Source: Manis javanica (taxonomy: Eukaryota > Chordata > Mammalia > Pholidota > Manidae). From it: a DNA stretch of 64,000 bases. Location of the stretch: contig NC_133157.1 of assembly GCF_040802235.1 (NCBI RefSeq), positions 89,886,001 to 89,950,000 on the forward strand, given 5' to 3'. The translations under genes and the position numbers were made by a program. The notes beneath the pieces were generated by a model that was given only the letters and a program-made list of their open reading frames with translations, did not search any database and had not been told where the DNA came from. Every line of letters starts with the position of its first letter. Within the stretch, counting starts at the first letter, position 1. Below are positions 57,693-64,000 of the stretch, in pieces.

Positions 57693-58760
57693 TAAATTTT
57701 CCTTTGTATTTGTCTGTTTCTTTTGTTTAGAACATAAAATAACTAAGTTCAGAGAACTTACTGTCATAGCATGAAAAACAGAAGCCTCACATTCAACCAA
57801 AACATAATGCAAGCCAGATATGTAATTTTGAAGTTTGTACTAGATGTTTTAAAATAGCAACAAAACAAAACAGATGACATTAACTTTAACAGTGTGTCTT
57901 ACTTAACCTACTGTACATAAAAATTATCATTAACAGGTAATCAGTGTTACCTGGACTCAGCTCGTGCGGCTGTAGCCACGGCAGCACAGCCAGGAGTGAT
58001 ACACAGGCGACTAAGTCCTTGTTGATGAAACAAGTGCACTAAGTCTTTCAGCGCTGTAGGTCCAGTCAGAAGTTCTGTGACAGACGATACCCTAGATATT
58101 GTTGCTTCTATATGATTTTATAATAAATGTTATTTTTGTGTTTGTTTCTTTTTCCTTCCATTGCATATTTCCTTCTGGTTTCTTCATGTTCCTGTTCCCT
58201 CCTCCTTTTGCATCTGACTCTCCTTTTCATTTCTACTAGTGTTTATGTTTCCATTCTTAACAATTTATCAAAATGTAAAAATTAAATAATTATTAGGCCA
58301 CTCAATAGGATGACTTGTTAGTTATTTCTCACCCCACTAAAATGTACCATTTTGAACCCTGCTTTCTTTCCTACTTTTCCCACACACAGGAAACCTAATC
58401 ATATGAGACCTCCACTCTCCCACGTCTGTAAATCTTGAGATTGGAGAGATTTTTTTTTGTCAAGCTATTATTAAAGTTAGCTTGCAATATAGTGCATTTC
58501 CTTGTTCAGAGGCTTAATGAAACCCTACATGTCAATCTCATTCTCAGGACTATCTACTCACTGTAGCCACTGTAACAGTTTCTCCATCACTATTTCCTCT
58601 AGGGATGACCATGTCTGCACCGATATAGTTTTTCTGCTCCAGTTACCATGGAGGTAAAGATCTTCAACAATCCTCCTCAGATAGGAATCATGGTATGAGC
58701 CTCTCTGAATTTCTCTCTGCATTAATAAATGTCTTCATTTTGTCCTGACAGTTTAATGGT
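57693..58760. other. No recognised feature
   Basis: AT-rich intergenic DNA. Confidence 0.4.
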
Positions 58761-58761
58761 A

Positions 58762-59165
58762 TCTTTATTTTTGAATAGCCTTATTGAATTACAATTAATA
58801 CAGAATAAAATTCATGCGTTTAGAGTTTCATTTCAATGATGTGCTCACAGAGATGTGCAACCATCACCTCAGTCAACTGCAGAACCTTTTCCGTCATCAC
58901 TGTGTCCACTACAAGTCACTCCCCATTCCCTGTAGCAACCACTGATTCACATCTTGGTTTGTAGATTTGCCTATTCTGGAAATTTCACATTAAGTGCAGT
59001 CATACAATTTGTGTTCTTTTTTGACTGGCTTCTTCACTTAGCATAAAATTTCCTAGATTTATCCGTGTTGTAGCATGTGTCAGTACATGATGTTTTGTTG
59101 ATGAATAGTTTCCCACTGTATGAACATACCACTTTGTCCCTATTCAGTTTTCATTGTCCTTTAAG
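58762..59165 (-). mobile_element. Old L1M 3' UTR fragment
   Basis: 'agatgtgcaaccatcacctc', 'gtcactccccattccctgta', 'tttgcctattctggaaattt' and 'ggcttcttcacttagcata' follow the antisense order of the long 3' UTR of older mammalian L1s. Confidence 0.75.
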
Positions 59166-59954
59166 AGATGTTTGTTGATAGAAAATAGAAGGTAGTGCTC
59201 ACCATTCAATATGCTACGTATAATAGGACTTTTGGGGGAGAAAGTGGGAGTAAGGATCAAATTTATATTTATTATATAAAATTTATAATTTTTTCTGAAA
59301 AAAAGTGGCTAACCAAAAAGTGACAGGGAATAGAGTTATTTTCTCAGTGAATTTGTTTTTGAGATAGAGTCTCTAGGTTTATTAGGGGCCTGCTGCCATT
59401 TGAAGAAGACAGTTCATGGAACAGGCAGGGGGACATCAGGGGATGCCAGAGGTTCCTAAAGTTTCCATTTATCTTGCAAGGTGGCCACAGTCCAGGCTTC
59501 ATCCTCAGTCTGGGAGGCTGCATGCCTAGATTGTCAGCGCTTAGTGTGGCTCCATCTCCCAAGGCAGACTCACACCCTAATGTGGCTCTCACAGGCCAAC
59601 ATACCAAAACCAGAAAAATGGCCTTCCCTTTAGATGAGGATGGCAATTGTCAGATGAACTGAATGGTCCAGTCCAGAGATGTAAAGTGTGAAATCCAAGT
59701 ATACTTCAAAGGTTGTTCTCAGCTATGCTACTTTGAAGCTCTGAACCCATCTGGTGAGGTAGGAGCACCCTGCATCAGTTTTGTTGAGGTGATTGCCTCT
59801 GTGACCCTACTATTCATATGTACTTTTCCTGACAGTCTTTTCCCACACAGGACCAGTGCAATGAGACAGGCTTCTGGCTCCTAAGTCACAGCCACAGTCT
59901 GGTCCTGCCCCCTTGAGCTGGGCATTATTGTCATTGGACTTCAGGTCACACATG
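59166..59954. other. No recognised gene
   Basis: Mixed DNA. A 100-codon minus frame (59344-59646) is not recognisable. Confidence 0.4.
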
Positions 59955-60312
59955 TTTAGCAGTGCTTCAGTCAGCTTAGGCTGCCATTGCACAGCACCAC
60001 AGGCCAGGTGGCTCAGACAACAGCTCTGGAAGCTGGCAGGCCAAGGTCAGGGTGACAGCAGGGGTGGGTTTTGGTGAGAGCTTGCTTCCTAACTTGCAGT
60101 CAGCTTGTCACTGTGCTCTCAAATGGCAGAGATAGAGCTCTGGTGTCTCTCTGTCTTAAAAGGGCACCAATCCCATCATGGTGCCACCATCAAGACCTCA
60201 TCTGAACCTAACTGCTTCCCAAGGGCTCCATTTCCAAATGCCGTCACATTGTGGATTAAGGCCACAGCCTATGAATTTGAGGCAGACATACTTCAGTCCA
60301 GAACAAGTGGAT
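59955..60312 (+). repeat. Old interspersed repeat, family A (copy 3)
   Basis: 'gtcagcttaggctgccattg', 'ccaggtggctcagacaacag', 'agctggcaggccaaggtcag', 'gggcaccaatcccatcatgg' and 'acttcagtccagaac' match the order of 14485-14815 and 15620-15965. It is the most diverged of the three. Confidence 0.55.
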
Positions 60313-60755
60313 TAAATTTCAAAAGGCCCTGCACCACTCCATCCTAACCATGGCCTGTGACAGAGCACATGATAGAGATGTACACTGTCTCCAAAAGACA
60401 GAAGCTACAGCTTGATAGTGAGCCTTCACGGGGGAGATGGTCCTTCATTAAGAGCAGTCAAGGAGTCTAACTTTCTCCCAGTTGCATTGCCTGTCGGATC
60501 ATGAGCTACATAGTCATGTTGGGGCCTCTCCTGAGGAAGGTGCCTGGAGTCTTGCTCACCTACCCCCAAGGACAAAGAAGACAATAGAACATGGCTCTCA
60601 GTAGAGATGTTACTCTTTATAGTGCGTGACCATTGGGCATAGGATCCAAATCTAATTCATCTGTGTCTACGACACTGTGTCTTAATCATTGTAGGTCCTC
60701 GATTAATATTTTAAATCAATAAATGGATTTTTTTAAATGCTATATACAAGCCTTT
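60313..60755. other. No recognised feature
   Basis: Mixed intergenic DNA. Confidence 0.4.
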
Positions 60756-60866
60756 CTTGATGGACAGTGACTGTAATGGGGTATGTGGGAGGGACTTGGT
60801 GATGGGGGGAGTCTAGTAAACATAATGTTCCTCATGTAATTGTAGATTAATGATACCAAAAAAAAA
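60756..60866 (+). mobile_element. Very short L1 insertion: last ~100 bp of the native 3' UTR
   Basis: 'gatggacagtgactgtaatg' to 'gtagattaatgatacc' followed by A9. It matches the end of the native 3' UTR of the young L1s ('gtgtagatt' just before the fossil A-tract) and shows independently where that L1 normally ends. 'aagcct' occurs on both sides (60749 and 60864) as a possible target duplication. Confidence 0.7.
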
Positions 60867-61469
60867 GCCTCTTATAGATTGGCACATTATTGTTTTGATT
60901 TCTTTTGGAGTGAAGGAATGTTTCCCACTCAACTGAAATCTACAACTGCAAATTCCTAACTAGATATAATGTACATTGTAAAAATATCACAAAATGAAAA
61001 CTCTGATCACAACTGTCTTTTAATTGTGCAGTCCACCCAGTCCTACTGCTCCCTGGTTTGTTAGGGGAAGGATACTCCCAGACAGAATGTAGGCCTGAAA
61101 GCAAGCTTGTTCTGAAATCAAGGGTTTTATTCATTCTCAAAAGTACAGTTCACATACCCAGAACCAAAGTTGTATTATAAGCCATGAACGGAGAATGTGT
61201 GATGAGACACTCCCAACACGCAGGAGGGGGAATGGACAGAAGGTGCACAGAGGACTTTAGGAGGGCTATCGGGATGAGGATAGTAACTGGGTCTTTAAGA
61301 AGGGTCTACATACTCAGCCTGCCACAAGAGTCCATAAAAAGTAGTGGCGGTGAAAGATCAAAAACACTGATATAAACTTCAGACTCAGGAATCCAAGAGC
61401 TTCTAGGAAGACTGCTGTGCTTCATTGTTATTTCCATCCAGGGCAGGAGCGAGGCAGGAATGAGGAAAC
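60867..61469. other. No recognised feature
   Basis: Mixed intergenic DNA. Confidence 0.4.
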
Positions 61470-62100
61470 ACAGGCCAGGCCTACTCTCATGAACCTCATA
61501 TTCTAGTTGGCGAGTGACCCCAAATAAGCAAGTGACTATTAGATGTGTAACATACGCAATATGCCAAAAATGAGTCATTAGAGGTAATGAGGAAAGAGAG
61601 GGAGACTTTTTAAAAGGGGTCCCTTTGAGCAAAAGATCTGACAGAAGTAAATGAATATGCTAAATGAATATCCGCAGGAAAAGAGCGACTTTAAAAGGTG
61701 CTCAGGCAGGATTATTCTTAGACACTTGAAGCAAAGCAAAAAGACCAGCATAGGTGGTGCAGAGTCAGTGATGAGAAGAGGGTAGGAGATGAGTCTAACA
61801 AGAAAAGCAGAGGTAAATTACATAAGGTTGAGTGGCTCATGGTAAGAATGCTGGATATTTTTCCTCACCGTAATGGGAAACAAATTGCCAGGTTTTGAGG
61901 GGAGGAAGTGAGTGATCTCATTTGCATTTCACAAAGGGCACTCTTTCAAGAATATAGAGTGGGGCAAAATGTGGAATGAGTTCATGTTGGAGTCTATTCA
62001 CATAGCCCAAGTGATGTGAGAGAAAATGTGGGCTGAGTAGGAAAGAGCAATGAAATCGGTTAAGAGCAGTTGTATTTGAGATACATTCTGAAAATGGAGG
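61470..62100 (+). repeat. Ancient interspersed repeat, family B (copy 2)
   Basis: 'aacctcatattctagttggc', 'ggtttt' + 'gagggg', 'gtgatctcatttgcatttca' and 'cactctttcaag' follow the same ancient-repeat order proposed for 26040-26760. Confidence 0.45.
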
Positions 62101-62935
62101 CAATGCGACTGGCTCCCTAGGTCCCCGGGCTGCAGCTCATCCCCTTCCCCTGCCCCCTCCCTGGCTCCACGAAGGAGCACATCAGGTAGGCCTGGAGGAT
62201 GGCCTCTCCCAGCTTCGGCCAAGCCTTCTTCAACTCCCCACAGCAGATGGGGCTATTTGCGCCATCAATGCCTTTGCCGATTTTCATTCCTCTTCCTTTG
62301 CCCACCATCCAACTTCCGCTCTATTTCCGACCTCAGCCTCCTTGTTCCCTGTCAGGGGAAGCACCTGATCTCTGTGCAGTCAATACCCGGTATTAATATT
62401 TATCCTGTGACAGTTTTCTCTCATTAGCCCTTAGCACTTTTGTAATTGGCTACTTGTTTTGTGGTCCTTCTAACCAAACACAATGCAGTCTTCCAAAGGC
62501 TTTGGTGACGTCAGCACCCCATTTCAAGCAGTGTTGGAAACAAGAGTTGATAATAAATGTTTATTGGGTGAATAATTATACAGGTGTATAAAAGTTGGCT
62601 TTTCCAAGGCAGGACTTCTCTTCTCTTCTGGATTCCCCAGTCTCTTGTTTTATTCACTGCTGATTTCTACAGACCATGAGAAATCTTGGTAATTTACAGT
62701 ATGACTTCCTCCCTCCATTCTTTAAAAGTTTCTTCCTCCATTTCACTTCACATATATCCACCCCCACAGATATCTTAAAATATCAGAAAAGTTACATGCC
62801 ATTTCCTTTTAAAACTTAAAATCCACGCCATCTGTAACAGCAGTGACAGAAGTTCACACTTCAGATGAGTGCCTCTGCACCATTAGTGATCAACACTGAA
62901 ACAGCTTGAAATTCTCTCTTCTACGTTGTCCCTGC
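62101..62935. other. No recognised gene
   Basis: A GC-rich patch (62110-62360) has short frames on both strands with no known domain. The rest is AT-rich. Confidence 0.4.
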
Positions 62936-63320
62936 AAAAAAACAAGGATTCTCTCACTTACCAACTTCACATTTCCCTGTATGGCCCCGGAAATTGACTG
63001 GTTAGCCAGAGACGGGTAAGATTCCTCAAAGGAAGAACAACCTAAGACAGGCACAGTCGCAGGGGGGCCATCAGGTGAGAAATTGGGGATCAACAGAGGT
63101 GAGGCTTAGAACCTCACCCCCCCTGTTTTGAGAGAAATCTTCTGCATCTGTGGAGGTTTTGTTGCCCTTATCTAGCTTGGATTAATACTTAGTCTAGAGG
63201 CACAGACCTGATCATCTACATTAGCCCTCTTACAGCACTAAACTATGTTTTCTAACTTTATCTTGAATCTACCTACCACTTCAGCATTTTATTAAAATAA
63301 TAATAATAATAAGGGAGAAA

Positions 63321-63634
63321 TGTGGGATTCACATATAAATCAAGTATAAAAATCAAACGAATAATCATATTTGACCTGATTGTTTATAGTTCATGATGCA
63401 TGATCAAAATCGAAAGTTTCTGTGATGACTGCCCTTGCACTGTTCACCATGTAAGAACTTATTCACTATGTAAAAACTTGTTCACCATGTAAGAACTTGT
63501 TCGTTATGCTTCAGAAGATTGGAGACTGTTGAGAATTAGGCTTGGGGTTGATTAATGATTATGCATTGAGTCCCCTATACAGAATTTTATTGTTGTTAAC
63601 AACCATATGATCAATAAATGAGAGATGCCCTCTC
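63321..63634 (+). mobile_element. LTR-like U3-R segment within copy 3
   Basis: 314 bp from TGTGGG to the last CTCTC before the poly(A), matching 4717-4396 and 31706-31385. Confidence 0.7.
63613..63618 (+). terminator. AATAAA poly(A) signal, copy 3
   Basis: AATAAA 16 nt before the A12 tract, conserved with copies 1 and 2. Confidence 0.75.
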
Positions 63635-63719
63635 AAAAAAAAAAAAACAAACAAGCAGGAGCAAATATAAAAATGGAGACTTTTCACTTTACACATCTTA
63701 GAACTATGTTTTGTGCTTT

Positions 63720-64000
63720 TTAAAGAAAGCAACTGCTTTTTTTACTGAAGTATAGTTGATATACAATATTATATTGGTTTCAACTATGCAACACAGTGGT
63801 TCGACAATTACACACGTTATTAAATCCTCACCCTGACTAGTGCAGTTACTGTCAACATAGAAAAATGTTACACAAACATTGGCTATATTCTCCATGCTGG
63901 ACTACCATCCCTGTGACCAGCTTATATGATGATTAAGAACCGTGTCCCTTTATCCTCTCACCCTCCCTACCCATTTTATCCACTCACCCCAAACCCTCCC
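63720..64000 (-). mobile_element. Old L1 (L1MA/MB-type) 3' UTR, running off the window
   Basis: 'tgaagtatagttgatataca', 'atattatattggtttcaact', 'cacagtggttcgacaatt' and 'gttactgtcaacatag' are the reverse complement of the characteristic 3' terminus of older mammalian L1s. The 3' end lies at about 63730 and the 5' side continues past 64000. Confidence 0.75.

Larger units (their letters stand above)
62936..63652 (+). mobile_element. Tail-only copy of the ERV-derived L1 3' module (copy 3)
   Basis: Matches only the last ~700 bp of the composite elements, here on the plus strand. It begins near 'ctctcacttaccaac' (counterpart of 5085-5105), passes through the 'gatgactggttagccagaga'-type leader, PPT (AAGGGAGAAA, 63311-63320), U3 start TGTGGG (63321), three 'ttcac/cat-gtaagaac' units (63435-63500) and AATAAA (63613-63618), and ends in A12. 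It lacks all L1-specific sequence. 'aaaaacaag' at the left and 'aacaaacaag' at the right may be a target duplication, which would make it either a 5'-truncated composite L1 or a separately mobilised SINE-R-like unit. It is more diverged than the two full-length copies are from each other. Confidence 0.85.

Noticed and set aside
62117-62396. Proline-rich frames on both strands as a processed pseudogene
   Set aside because: No protein family recognised, no poly(A) tail or target duplication nearby.
1-64000. CRISPR arrays, operons, prophages, tRNA or rRNA genes
   Set aside because: The window is clearly mammalian. The only regular arrays are the minisatellite, the microsatellite and the L1 monomers, and no cloverleaf tRNA was recognised.

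Overview
The window is nuclear DNA of a placental mammal. It is AT-rich, has no operons or bacterial-style genes, and is dominated by LINE-1 (L1) retrotransposons of several ages, with MIR, L2 and MER5-type relics, a solo retroviral LTR and a G-rich minisatellite. The youngest repeats resemble sequences I associate with pangolins (Manis), but that is recall and not proof. I found no convincing host protein-coding exon. Every long open frame is L1-derived, antisense to L1, or a short random frame.

Layout. 1-4130: L1 fragments on the + strand, the last split by a 524-bp solo LTR (2610-3133). 4321-12478: the first full-length young L1, minus strand, ORFs broken, with a probable 41-bp 3' transduction. 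12479-13710: an older L1/HAL1-like relic. 13745-31361: mostly unassigned intergenic DNA with an L2 end, two copies of one old repeat, a duplicated 85-bp segment with exon-like borders at one site, a 17-bp-arm hairpin, a MIR, and a roughly 35-bp minisatellite (29652-30372). 31362-40101: the second full-length young L1, minus strand, with clean target-site duplications, an intact ORF1 and an ORF2 with one 5-bp deletion. 40102-62935: unassigned DNA with old L1, MER5 and other relics, including an L1 nested in an older L1 (51480-53450) and a 5'-truncated L1 with duplications (49908-50751). 62936-63652: a third copy of only the 3' tail of the young family. 63720-64000: an old L1 3' end, minus strand.

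Main discovery. The two full-length young L1s do not end where an L1 should. In L1 sense, the native 3' UTR and its old A-tract are followed by about 1.8 kb of extra sequence. It contains a degenerate retroviral Env transmembrane-subunit reading frame, a polypurine tract, and an LTR-like U3-R segment with a TATA box and an AATAAA signal, and then the real poly(A) tail. Both insertions share this layout, and the second is flanked by a 14-bp duplication at an L1-endonuclease-type site. The composite therefore mobilises as one unit and appears to use a retroviral poly(A) signal. The tail resembles the env-LTR 'SINE-R' part of hominoid SVA elements, but here it is fused to an autonomous L1. The family also has a long 5' UTR of variable GC-rich monomers (about 142/208 bp) and a variable number of 33-bp (11-residue) coiled-coil repeats in ORF1.

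Almost everything interpretable here is selfish DNA. ORF1p (RNA-binding trimer) and ORF2p (endonuclease plus reverse transcriptase) form the L1 RNP. The 5' monomers act as promoter and the ERV-derived tail as 3' end and poly(A) site.
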